A stretch of 8,702 nt of DNA from Anaerolineae bacterium. GTDB lineage: Bacteria; Chloroflexota; Anaerolineae; UBA1429. The stretch's first letter is position 1. Each line of letters opens with the position of its first letter. The notes under the pieces are model-generated. The model made no database searches, was not told the DNA's origin, and saw only the letters and a list, made by a program, of their open reading frames with translations. Position numbers and translations under genes: made by a program. Positions 1 to 6,304 of this stretch are shown piece after piece. Location: NCBI GenBank assembly GCA_007123335.1, contig SKLG01000258.1:1-8702 (forward strand). Reading direction: 5' to 3'.

Positions 1-974
1 GCGACCACGTCGGCGGCGGCGATGAGCTGCGGCACGTCGCGGCGCACGCCCAGCAGATGGACATTGTGAGCCAGACCGTGCTCGCTAATAAAGACCAGAA
101 TGCGACGATAATAGCTTTGTAATTGCGACAAAGAGCCTCGCAGGCCTGATAGCAGTGTGGGGACCGGTCCAGCGATGAGCAGGTGAGCATCGGGCAGGCT
201 TTCGCAGATCGAGGACATGGCCTGCACCAACGGCAATGTGCCCTTGATGATGCTGACGCCGCCGAGCATGAGGATCACCGGCGCCGATGGGTCAAGACCG
301 AGTTGCCGCCGCGTCCGGTCGCCGTCGATCTCGGGGCGAAACTCGGTCAGGTCGACGAAATTGGGCACCACGTGGACGCGCTCGTCGGCGATGAGCGGCG
401 CGGCGTTGCTGCGGCAGATGGCGATGACCTGATCCGCCCAACGGTGGATCATCTGACGCATCAAGGCAAGCCGCAGCCCCAGGTAGCCGGGGTGCAGCGG
501 CTCGCGGATGTGCCAGACCACCGGGACGCCGGCGCGGTGCGCGCCGAGGGCCGAGGCGGGGAGCACGGTGCTGTTCAGGTGCACCAAGTCGGGCCGTAGC
601 GCGCGGACCAGGCGCTCGGTGTGGCGCACCGAGCGCGGAAAGTGGAGGATTTTGCGCAGCAGCACGTCGGGGCGGCGCAGCGAGAACCAGGCGCCGGCGG
701 TGTGGTCGAAATGGTCGATCCGGCCCTCCACCAGCGTCTCGACCCCCTCTTCGCGAAAGGCCTGCGCCGCCGGCCCCTCGTAGAGGCAGGCGACAATGGG
801 CTCGTAGCGGCGGCGATCCAGGCGGCGTAATAGAAAGAGCAGGCTCAGCGTGGCCCCGCTGATGTCGGCGGCGTGGTGGATATAGAGCACCCGCGCTCGA
901 TCTTGAGAGCTGCTCTCGGTGGGTTCGTGGGGGTTCAGTGCCTCGTGCCCTGAGACGTGCCGCATTCTAGGCAT
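1..974 (-). CDS. GT4-type glycosyltransferase, partial (C-terminus beyond window)
   Basis: The frame is open on the minus strand from about 974 to the left edge, giving about 324 residues without a stop. Numbered from the ATG at 965, the N-terminal half has the acceptor-domain pattern of GT-B glycosyltransferases: VLYIHHAADISGATLSLL at about 26-43, then LRPDLVHLNST at about 123-133 and PVVWHIREPL at about 148-157. The start of the nucleotide-sugar domain follows, with VHVVPNFVDLTEF at about 197-209, ILMLGGVSIIKGTLPLVQAM at about 231-250 and a VHLLGVRRDVPQLIAAADV segment at about 302-320. The EX7E donor site would lie outside the window. The family transfers a sugar from a nucleotide-activated donor, usually at the cytoplasmic membrane for surface polysaccharides. 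Acceptor and sugar cannot be predicted. Two starts are possible, ATG 974 (overlapping the hicB stop by 8 bp) or ATG 965. Neither has a clear Shine-Dalgarno, so coupling to hicB translation is likely. Confidence 0.88.
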   Translation of the reverse strand, partial: MPRMRHVSGHEALNPHEPTESSSQDRARVLYIHHAADISGATLSLLFLLRRLDRRRYEPIVACLYEGPAAQAFREEGVETLVEGRIDHFDHTAGAWFSLRRPDVLLRKILHFPRSVRHTERLVRALRPDLVHLNSTVLPASALGAHRAGVPVVWHIREPLHPGYLGLRLALMRQMIHRWADQVIAICRSNAAPLIADERVHVVPNFVDLTEFRPEIDGDRTRRQLGLDPSAPVILMLGGVSIIKGTLPLVQAMSSICESLPDAHLLIAGPVPTLLSGLRGSLSQLQSYYRRILVFISEHGLAHNVHLLGVRRDVPQLIAAADVV

Positions 975-1176
975 GGATGGCGACGTTCAAGATGGTCAGA
1001 AGCGTGGAGGTGGACGTTATGTCGGGACGTGGAAATTCTTCCAGGTATAGCTCTGTCGCCTCTTTCAGATGGGCGATTGCATCCTCTACGGTATAACCCT
1101 GGCTGACCGTCCCAACCTCGGGGCATTGGGCGACATATATATCTTGTTCTTTATGGATGATCGCTATAAGACGCAT
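967..1176 (-). CDS. hicB: HicB-family antitoxin-like protein, no HicA partner visible
   Basis: This 69-residue protein matches the short HicB/UPF0150 type. A beta-strand start (MRLIAIIHKEQDIYVAQCPE) is followed by VGTVSQGYTVEDAIAHLKEA and ELYLEEFPRPD, the conserved helix region of the family. The C-terminal LLTILNVAIHA also fits the 69-75-residue members. HicB proteins normally neutralise the HicA mRNA interferase encoded next to them. Here both flanking genes are glycosyltransferases and no HicA-like double-stranded-RNA-binding frame was found between them. The start is ATG 1176 with AGGA five bases upstream. The preceding glycosyltransferase gene ends 20 bp away and the following one overlaps by 8 bp. 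The gene is lower in GC than both neighbours (lines of 35-55%), suggesting acquisition. It is either an orphan antitoxin, or a stand-alone HicB-fold protein with another role. The family call is firm and the function is not. Confidence 0.85.
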   Translation of the reverse strand: MRLIAIIHKEQDIYVAQCPEVGTVSQGYTVEDAIAHLKEATELYLEEFPRPDITSTSTLLTILNVAIHA

Positions 1177-1196
1177 AGTAATCCTATGAACGGTCT

Positions 1197-2459
1197 TTAA
1201 TCACCTGAAGCGCAGTATACCCCCGCCATGTTGCGGCGGGCAAATATTTGCCCCAGTACGCGCTCAATGTTCTGTGCATAGGTCTCTGGCGCGTAGCGGC
1301 TGTGGGCCACCGCCAGCGTGCCCTCGGCCCTCTCGGCGATCTCGGGGAGGGGCAGGTTGGCCGCCTGGCGCAGCGTCTCGCGGATGCCCTGGACGTCGGC
1401 CCGTTCGAGGAGCAGGCCGATATCGTCAGTGTCGATGCCGCTCTCGCGGGTGACGATGGGGATGAGCCCCTGGCCCATGCAGGCCAGCACGCCGCCGGCC
1501 ATCCCCTCGGAGCAGGAGGCCAGCACCGTAAAGGCACAGCGGGAGGTGAGCCGCCGAAACCGCTCCGCGTGAGGGTCCACCCAGCCGATGGGGTGGACGT
1601 TGGGCAGCTCGAACAGCTCGCGGGGATATGCGCCGATAAAGGCCCTTTCCTCGGCGGTGTGCAGCGCCCCACAGACCCACAGGTGTAGGTCGGGGAGGCC
1701 GGCGAACGCCTCCAGGAGCAGGTCCAGCCCCTTGTGCAACAGCCCGGTCCCCGCAAAGAGCAAAAAGTGGCGGCGCGCCTCGGCCAGGTCCTTGCCCTCG
1801 TCTGGCGGCGCCATGGGGAGGATGGTGTTGTCGATGGGCAGCACCAGAGGATGGTGGGCGTGATAGGTGCTCGCCGTAAAGCCGTTGCCGATGACGATCA
1901 CTGCGTCGGCCTGCTCGATCCAGGTGTTCGCCGGCAGGCGTCGCGGGAGGGGCAGATGCACCCCTCGGCGGGCGCGCAGGGCGGCGACCCGCGCATCCTC
2001 GGCGGTCTCCTGAAACGCCCAGTGGGCGCCGGTGGCATAGTAGACGCGCAACGTCTCCTTGGGCAACAGCGACGATAGCCGGTAAAAGTTGTCCTGCATC
2101 CCCAAAAAGAGGTCGTAGCGACGCGCCGGCGTAAACGCGCGGTCCTTCCAATCGACGACGTCGACGCTATACCCCAGGCGATTGAGGGCCTGCGCCATGG
2201 CGACGGCCTGCAAGGCGTTCGAGTGGGACGCCCGCCCGAGAGCGTCGGGCGGCGCGTAAAAGGGCTGGGCCAGGTAGCTGACCAGCGCCCGCTTGTGTGG
2301 GGGAGATGGGGCGCCGGCGACATAATCGAGGACCGGCCCGGCCGGCGAGGTGGCCTGCCGCAGGCTGCGCAACGCGGGGCGCACATGCCAGCAGAATCCC
2401 CAGAAGGCCCTTCCCCGCAACGATGTGGGATGTGGCAGCTCGGCGAGCGGCCTAGGCAT
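1197..2459 (-). CDS. GT4-type glycosyltransferase with altered EX7E motif
   Basis: From ATG 2459 the product is 420 residues, a usual length for a GT-B fold enzyme. The N-terminal half has an acceptor domain pattern (RALVSYLAQPF at 57-67, HSNALQAVAMAQALNRLGYS at 79-98). A linker with ADAVIVIGNGFT at 184-195 comes next. The donor-binding half has HFLLFAGTGLLHKGLDLLLE at 231-250, including K243 of the usual K-G-x-D-L-L-L motif, then VCGAL and VHPIGWV at 288-294, and CSEGMAGGVLACMGQGLIPI at 316-335. In the EX7E motif the first Glu is E318, but the second position is A326. The role is presumably transfer of a sugar to a cell-surface glycan; donor and acceptor are unknown. A longer reading frame exists upstream to 2522. 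ATG 2459 is preferred because it overlaps the metallophosphoesterase stop by 8 bp, the same arrangement as at the hicB/glycosyltransferase junction. GC is very high, unlike the hicB gene downstream. Confidence 0.85.
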   Translation of the reverse strand: MPRPLAELPHPTSLRGRAFWGFCWHVRPALRSLRQATSPAGPVLDYVAGAPSPPHKRALVSYLAQPFYAPPDALGRASHSNALQAVAMAQALNRLGYSVDVVDWKDRAFTPARRYDLFLGMQDNFYRLSSLLPKETLRVYYATGAHWAFQETAEDARVAALRARRGVHLPLPRRLPANTWIEQADAVIVIGNGFTASTYHAHHPLVLPIDNTILPMAPPDEGKDLAEARRHFLLFAGTGLLHKGLDLLLEAFAGLPDLHLWVCGALHTAEERAFIGAYPRELFELPNVHPIGWVDPHAERFRRLTSRCAFTVLASCSEGMAGGVLACMGQGLIPIVTRESGIDTDDIGLLLERADVQGIRETLRQAANLPLPEIAERAEGTLAVAHSRYAPETYAQNIERVLGQIFARRNMAGVYCASGD

Positions 2460-3213
2460 GGCTGCCGGGCTTGGGCGCCAGATGGTAGGCGCTGTGTTGC
2501 AGGACATCCTCCGCCAGATCATAGGCCCAAAAGATGTAGGGAGGCTCGCAGAACGCCGGGGCGGCGGCGAACCAGGTATCGCCCAGACGCAGCGGCGGCA
2601 CTCCCTCGTGATAGTGGCCGCTCAGCACGAGGCGCACGTTCCCGCTGCCCACGATTTGCTCGGCCAGCGCCTCGGCGTCGGCATAGGCGTAAGGGTAGCC
2701 GTCGCGATAGGGCGGCCAGATGAGATAGTGCTGGAGGTGAATCTGGGGCGGCGACGTCGGGTCGGCCAGGACCTGCTCAAAGCGCTCTCGCTGGCGGCCG
2801 GTGCGATGGGGCACGTGGTCGGCATCCTCGGGATCATGGAAGGTGACCAGACGATAGCCGCCGAGATCGCGGGTCCCTGAAGGATGGAAGACCTCCTCCA
2901 CCAGCGCCATGTCGTCGTGGTTGCCGGGGATGACCACGTGGGGGACGGCCAGCTCCTCCAGCCAGCGGCGCAGATAGACGAGATCGCGGCGGGCGCCGGG
3001 GATCGGATCGAACGGATGTCGCGAGTCGGCGTCGCTCCGTGGGAATTCGAGCAGGTCGCCGCTGAGAACGATCAGGTCGGGCGCCAGATCGCGGATCGTG
3101 GGCGTCGCGGTGCGCAACAGCGCGGCGACGCCCCGGCTGCGGCGCTCCGGGATGCCCGACGCGCCGCCGAGGTGGTAGCGCATGTGCAGATCCGATAGAT
3201 GAACAATACGCAA
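2452..3213 (-). CDS. Calcineurin-like metallophosphoesterase
   Basis: The protein shows the metal-binding motifs of calcineurin-type phosphoesterases in order. Numbered from the upstream TTG at 3243, they are DLH (D18, H20), GDLLE (D63), GNHD (107-110), a His in LQHYLIW (H172), and GHYH (209-212). These ligands bind two divalent metals and support hydrolysis of phosphomonoesters or phosphodiesters. The substrate cannot be inferred, and no signal peptide or membrane segment is seen. Two TTG starts compete. TTG 3213 has AGGAG seven bases upstream and gives the typical family start MRIVHLSDLH. TTG 3243 has AGGAG five bases upstream and adds ten residues. The first is chosen because it begins at the conserved strand. 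The C-terminus ends HA and overlaps the next glycosyltransferase start by 8 bp, so the two are probably translationally coupled. A link between the phosphoesterase and glycan synthesis is inference from context only. Confidence 0.87.
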   Translation of the reverse strand: MRIVHLSDLHMRYHLGGASGIPERRSRGVAALLRTATPTIRDLAPDLIVLSGDLLEFPRSDADSRHPFDPIPGARRDLVYLRRWLEELAVPHVVIPGNHDDMALVEEVFHPSGTRDLGGYRLVTFHDPEDADHVPHRTGRQRERFEQVLADPTSPPQIHLQHYLIWPPYRDGYPYAYADAEALAEQIVGSGNVRLVLSGHYHEGVPPLRLGDTWFAAAPAFCEPPYIFWAYDLAEDVLQHSAYHLAPKPGSHA

Positions 3214-3287
3214 GATACGACTCCTGATGATAAACGGTTTCAACCACTCTCCTGCTCGACCCCCAGAGCGCTGCTGTCGGTGACGAG

Positions 3288-3767
3288 CTAGGCCTCACTA
3301 GAGGGTTTCAAGACGGCTCCGCCCCTGGGCCACTCCTTGCCCTCCGGACGAAGCTCTTCCGAGGCGCCGCCGATTTGCCGCAATATCGTGAGGACGTCGT
3401 AGAACTCTTGATGCTCCACGATCTTACCATCGCGCAAGGTGAACAGGTCGCTGGCGAGAAGGTCAAAGCTTCCATGGCTCGGCGGAATGCCATCATAGTC
3501 CCCCTCATGTGTCCCCCGTGCTCTGTGCACCGAACACACCATGTCCCCCTCTGCGAGGATGACTTGAATCTGGGGATCAAGATCGGGAAAAGTTGCGATG
3601 GCCTCGCGAATCACCTCTCGGTAGACATCAAGGCCTCGGACCTCGCCGATCTCCGGAGTCTTGTAGATCAGATTCTCATCACAGACCTCATCCAGCAAGG
3701 CAAGATCGTGCGATCGGACAATCTCAAAGAGACGGCGAACGATCTCCTTGTTCTTCTCAATAGACAT
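3288..3767 (-). CDS. SnoaL-like / NTF2-fold ester cyclase family protein
   Basis: The 159-residue product has the SnoaL-like pattern. There is an N-terminal helix NKEIVRRLFEIVRSHDLALL (6-25), then ENLIYKTPEIGEVRGLDVYREVI (31-53), AIATFPDLDPQIQVILAEGD (57-75), RGTHEGDYDGIPPSH (84-98) and LRDGKIVEHQEFYDVLTILRQ (111-131). This is a small cone-shaped alpha+beta barrel used by polyketide cyclases, but many members have no known substrate. No polyketide genes are nearby, so a general NTF2-like pocket protein is the safer call. The start ATG 3767 has a strong AAAGGAGG five bases upstream. That ribosome-binding site lies inside the last codons of the preceding gene, whose TGA is one base away, so coupling is expected. 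It belongs to a trio with lower GC than the glycosyltransferase genes, which may mean a shared foreign origin. Confidence 0.83.
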   Translation of the reverse strand: MSIEKNKEIVRRLFEIVRSHDLALLDEVCDENLIYKTPEIGEVRGLDVYREVIREAIATFPDLDPQIQVILAEGDMVCSVHRARGTHEGDYDGIPPSHGSFDLLASDLFTLRDGKIVEHQEFYDVLTILRQIGGASEELRPEGKEWPRGGAVLKPSSEA

Positions 3768-3768
3768 A

Positions 3769-4242
3769 TCAGCCTCCTTTGGGCCCAGGGGAGCCGGCTC
3801 GCTTCTTGCCCTGCTCCGTCATCGCCCGCTGCTTTTCGCGGACCATCGTTTTTATGAATTCCACGCGTCGAAAGCGTATTGCTGACCAGTCCGCGTCAAT
3901 CGCCACCTGACGGACGCTTTCAAAGCTGAGTTCGCCCAACACCACCCAACCTGTGTCACGATTAAACTCGGCCTTGAAATTTTTTGAACTGGCTTTGGGA
4001 TAGGCAAACCATATGATGGCATCGCCTTCCGCCTTTGCGGCGATAGACCTGGCCAAGCTATCCACCTCATCCTGTTTTGTCACAAACGCCAACGAAAAGA
4101 CGATGCGCTGGATGCTATCCAGGCTTTGCCGAATGGCGACGTCCTCCAGTGAGGCGAGTTCTGGTTCAAAGGACTCGGGCGCGTTCAATACCACGATTTC
4201 TTGCTGATCCTTCAAGTTGAGTTTCTTGAAAATATCGGACAT
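3769..4242 (-). CDS. Conserved hypothetical protein, DUF3052-like
   Basis: This is a 157-residue soluble protein of a small conserved family. It begins with SDIFKKLNLKDQQEIVVLNA (2-21), then has AFVTKQDEVDSLARSIAAKA (52-71), EGDAIIWFAYPKASSKNF (72-89) and ADWSAIRFRRVEFIKTM (117-133). The pairing of a strand ending in W-F-A-Y-P-K with a late D-W-S-x-x-R-F motif resembles DUF3052-type proteins, from memory of the family. No catalytic residues or membrane segments are evident. The C-terminal 20 or so residues are rich in Lys, Gly and Pro and look disordered, and their codons carry the ribosome-binding site for the next gene. ATG 4242 has GAGGAGG four bases upstream. Such proteins are often next to YdeI- or SnoaL-like genes, as here. 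The function is unknown. Confidence 0.78.
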   Translation of the reverse strand: MSDIFKKLNLKDQQEIVVLNAPESFEPELASLEDVAIRQSLDSIQRIVFSLAFVTKQDEVDSLARSIAAKAEGDAIIWFAYPKASSKNFKAEFNRDTGWVVLGELSFESVRQVAIDADWSAIRFRRVEFIKTMVREKQRAMTEQGKKRAGSPGPKGG

Positions 4243-4277
4243 GTTCCCTCCTCAACCAGATCATCGGCATAGAGCGC

Positions 4278-4835
4278 TCACATGGGTCTTTTATTCTGTT
4301 CCAGCAAATCGATCAACTTGGCCAATCGGTTTATCCGGGTCTGCTCCCTCTTGGCCTCGAAATAGAGGCCGACAAACTGTTGCTGGGCTGATCTGGGCAG
4401 ATTTCGAAAGTTGTCAAGGGCCACTTTGCTCTTGCTGACGAGTTCCTCAAACTCGCTGAATCTCTCTTCTGGAATCGTTCTATCATGAACCACATCCCAG
4501 GTGCCATCTCGTTTTGCCCGCTCAACGGCTTCCAGCCCCTGGGAGGTCATCAACTGTTCGCCGATGAGTTTCTCGACCAGCTTTTTATTCCTTTCAGACC
4601 AGTGGCTACCTTTGCGCCTTGGGGAAAAGTACTTTTTGTATCTCGATTCATCGATCTTTTTGATCAAGCCATCAATCCAGCCAAAACAGAGGGCTTCTTC
4701 AAGCGCTTCAGCAGCCGTCAAGGTCACCAGGGATCGGTCTTTGCCAAAGATTAGCCATACGCCTTGATCAGAACTATTCAGAGAAAGCCAATCCCGAAAG
4801 TCCTGCCTGGTTCTAAAAATCAGCTCGTCTGCCAT
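4278..4835 (-). CDS. YdeI/OmpD-associated family protein
   Basis: The 185-residue product carries the family hallmarks. FRTRQDFRDWLSLN lies at 7-20 and VWLIFGKD at 26-33. AEALEEALCFGWIDGLIKK at 42-60 contains the diagnostic FGWIDG. RYKKYFSPRRKGSHWSERNK at 65-84 is the conserved basic segment, and an AKREQTRINRLAKLIDLL helix at 161-178 closes the protein. Members are named after E. coli YdeI, reported to affect resistance to antimicrobial agents and to associate with porin function; the biochemical role is not settled. Of two nearby ATGs, 4835 is preferred because TAGGAG lies six bases upstream. ATG 4841 directly abuts that site. This is the first complete gene of the minus-strand run, 35 bp before the DUF3052-like gene. 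Its base composition is AT-richer than the genome average (one line at 4621-4680 is about 37% GC), consistent with transfer. Confidence 0.85.
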   Translation of the reverse strand: MADELIFRTRQDFRDWLSLNSSDQGVWLIFGKDRSLVTLTAAEALEEALCFGWIDGLIKKIDESRYKKYFSPRRKGSHWSERNKKLVEKLIGEQLMTSQGLEAVERAKRDGTWDVVHDRTIPEERFSEFEELVSKSKVALDNFRNLPRSAQQQFVGLYFEAKREQTRINRLAKLIDLLEQNKRPM

Positions 4836-4893
4836 TGGCATCTCCTACCGTTCCATACTGCCTACGGCCAGCGCCCTGTAATCCACTAGCAGC

Positions 4894-4922
4894 ATCGTAT
4901 ACGGAAAAGGCAGCGCGATCAA
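4894..4922 (-). promoter_or_regulatory. Candidate sigma70-type promoter for the minus-strand operon
   Basis: On the minus strand TTGATC (4922-4917) and TACGAT (4899-4894) are separated by exactly 17 bp. Each matches its consensus hexamer at four of six positions. Transcription would begin near 4887, giving a leader of about 50 bases before the YdeI-family start at 4835. The spacing is ideal but the boxes are only moderate. Confidence 0.4.
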
Positions 4923-4953
4923 GCGCGGAATGTACCAGTTCTCTGCCAGGGCG

Positions 4954-4983
4954 TTCGCCAATTCGGCCTGCTGATGGTATAAT
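4954..4983 (+). promoter_or_regulatory. Extended -10 promoter for yebC-ruvC-ruvA-cvpA
   Basis: A perfect TATAAT lies at 4978-4983 and is preceded by TGG, forming an extended -10 element. A weak -35 (TTCGCC, 4954-4959) sits 18 bp upstream, as is common when the -10 is extended. The predicted start near 4990 leaves a 35-base leader with AGGAGG six bases before the yebC ATG. Confidence 0.65.
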
Positions 4984-5024
4984 CTGAGAGAATGAAGGAA
5001 TGTTGGGCAAGTAGGAGGTCAATC

Positions 5025-5783
5025 ATGTCTGGTCACAGCAAGTGGGCTACGATTCGACGCTCCAAAGCGGCGAACGATGCCAAGCGTGGCAAGCTCTTCA
5101 CCAAGGTCGGGCACGAGATTGTGGTCGCTGTGCGCGAGGGCGGCCCCGACCCGGAATCGAACGTGTCGTTACGCATGGCGTTGGACAAAGCCCGCAAGGC
5201 CAACATGCCCAAGGATAATATCACGCGCGCCATCAAGCGTGGCACCGGCGAACTCCGCGATCAGGGCGAGATTGTCGAGGCCTACTATGAGGGCTATGGC
5301 CCCCATGGCACGGCCATCATGGTCAAGACGGTGACCGATAACCGCAACCGGGCCGTATCGGAAATTCGACATGTCTTTTCGCGCTATGGAGGCAATCTGG
5401 GGTCCGAGGGCTGTGTGGCCTGGATGTTCTCGCAAAAGGGACGCATCGAGATCGAGCCTGGCGCAGAGGACCCGGAGGAGATCGCGCTCATCGCCATTGA
5501 CTCGGGCGCTGAGGATGTGGAGATCGGTGAGGAGCTGGTCGAGGTGTACACCGAGGTCGCCGATTTCAAAAAAGTGCAGGACACGCTGTCCGAGGGGTAC
5601 GAGCTAGCCAATTCCGAGCTCGCCTGGATCCCCCAGAGCACCACGGCGCCGGGAGAAAAAGAGACGATTCAGACCATGAAGCTCATCGAGGCCCTTGAGG
5701 ATCTCGATGATGTGCAGCAGGTCTACTCCAATCTCGAGATCTCGGACGACGTCGTCGCCAAGTACGAACAGCAGGCCGCATAG
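5025..5783 (+). CDS. yebC: YebC/PmpR (TACO1) family regulatory protein
   Basis: The 252-residue product is a full-length YebC protein. The signature MSGHSKWATIRRSKAANDAK opens it. RGKLFTKVGHEIVVAVREGG (21-40), MALDKARKANMPKDNITRAI (51-70) and the GYGPHGTAIMVKTVTDNRNR stretch (90-109) follow. Domains 2 and 3 contain GGNLGSEGCVAWMFSQKG (122-139) and the acidic half, ending near the conserved LEALEDLDDVQ-like segment (221-231) and VYSNLEI. The family was annotated as transcriptional regulators, and newer work links it to helping ribosomes through difficult proline-rich stretches. It acts in the cytoplasm. An upstream in-frame start at 4992 exists, but ATG 5025 has AGGAGG six bases ahead and matches the family N-terminus. 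It is the first gene of a unit with ruvC 17 bp downstream, a widely conserved pairing in bacteria. Confidence 0.97.
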   Translation: MSGHSKWATIRRSKAANDAKRGKLFTKVGHEIVVAVREGGPDPESNVSLRMALDKARKANMPKDNITRAIKRGTGELRDQGEIVEAYYEGYGPHGTAIMVKTVTDNRNRAVSEIRHVFSRYGGNLGSEGCVAWMFSQKGRIEIEPGAEDPEEIALIAIDSGAEDVEIGEELVEVYTEVADFKKVQDTLSEGYELANSELAWIPQSTTAPGEKETIQTMKLIEALEDLDDVQQVYSNLEISDDVVAKYEQQAA

Positions 5784-5800
5784 GCCCCCTGGGCGACGAT

Positions 5801-6295
5801 ATGCTGGTTTTGGGCCTCGATCCCGGCCTGGCGACCACGGGATATGGCGTCATAGAGGGCAATGGCCGCGAGCTGCGGCACATCGCCCACGGCACCATTC
5901 GCACCGCCGCCAAGCAGCCGATGGCGCAGCGCTTGATCGATCTGCACCAAAAGCTCGGCGAGCTCATCGAGCAGTTCCGGCCAGATGTGGCCGTCGTCGA
6001 GGATCTATTCTTTGCCACCAACGCGCGCACTGCCATGAGCGTCGGGCAGGCGCGGGGCGTCTTGCTCTTGACCCTGGCCCAGGCCGGGCTGCCGGTGTTC
6101 GAATATACGCCGTTGCAGATCAAGCAGGCGGTGACCGGCTATGGACAGGCGGACAAGAATCAGGTGCAGCAAATGGTGCGCATGCTGCTTCATCTGGAGG
6201 AGCTTCCCCGCCCCGACGATGCCGCCGACGCCCTGGCCGTCTCGATCTGCCATCAACATTCGGCCAAGATGCAATCGCTCATCGATAGCCAATAG
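5801..6295 (+). CDS. ruvC: Crossover junction endodeoxyribonuclease RuvC
   Basis: The 164-residue protein is a complete RuvC. It cuts Holliday junctions symmetrically as a dimer with Mg2+. The RNase H-like fold begins LGLDPGLATTGYGVIE, with catalytic D7. E67 lies in VAVVEDLFFATNARTAMSVGQARG (63-86), and the acidic pair D140 and D143 lies in RPDDAADALAVSICH (137-151). The DNA-contact motif TGYGQADKNQVQQMV is at 112-126. Length is normal for the family. The start ATG 5801 lies 17 bp after the yebC stop, but only a weak ribosome-binding site is visible, so translation may rely on ribosomes from yebC. The gene ends ten bases before ruvA. Confidence 0.97.
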   Translation: MLVLGLDPGLATTGYGVIEGNGRELRHIAHGTIRTAAKQPMAQRLIDLHQKLGELIEQFRPDVAVVEDLFFATNARTAMSVGQARGVLLLTLAQAGLPVFEYTPLQIKQAVTGYGQADKNQVQQMVRMLLHLEELPRPDDAADALAVSICHQHSAKMQSLIDSQ

Positions 6296-6304
6296 GGGTC
6301 GACC

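Larger units (their letters stand above)
4845..5015 (-). pseudogene. Possible C-terminal relic of a lost gene
   Basis: The minus-strand frame ending at TAG 4847-4845 is open for about 55 codons, back to a TGA at the yebC start region. It reads as plausible protein: YHQQAELANALAENWYI, then PRLIALPFPYTMLLVDYRAL and AVGSMER. Third codon positions are mostly G or C, as in the genuine genes. The TAG overlaps the ribosome-binding site of the YdeI-family gene (GTAGGAG), the arrangement usually seen at operon junctions. There is no ATG near the beginning and yebC blocks extension, so only the 3' end of a gene could remain. I do not recognise a family. The same bases contain both promoter candidates, so chance openness in GC-rich DNA is a real alternative. 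Confidence 0.3.

Noticed and set aside
183..599. Plus-strand 138-codon frame in the left-edge region
   Set aside because: The opposite strand encodes a convincing glycosyltransferase across the same bases.
935..1126. Minus-strand 63-codon frame overlapping hicB, considered as a HicA toxin candidate
   Set aside because: The translation lacks the HicA G-F-x-x-x-R-x-x-G-S-H pattern and overlaps hicB itself almost completely.
1248..1688. Plus-strand open frame of 146 codons opposite the glycosyltransferase gene
   Set aside because: It is antisense to a gene with clear family motifs; its Gly/Ala/Arg-rich translation has no recognisable domain and long antisense frames are expected in high-GC DNA.
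1426..2151. Minus-strand open frame of 241 codons inside the glycosyltransferase gene
   Set aside because: It is an out-of-frame shadow with low-complexity Arg/Ala/Gly/Pro content, while the other frame carries GT4 motifs.
5695..6288. Plus-strand 197-codon frame spanning the yebC-ruvC junction
   Set aside because: It runs across two certain genes in another frame and its translation is Arg/Ala-rich without domain features.
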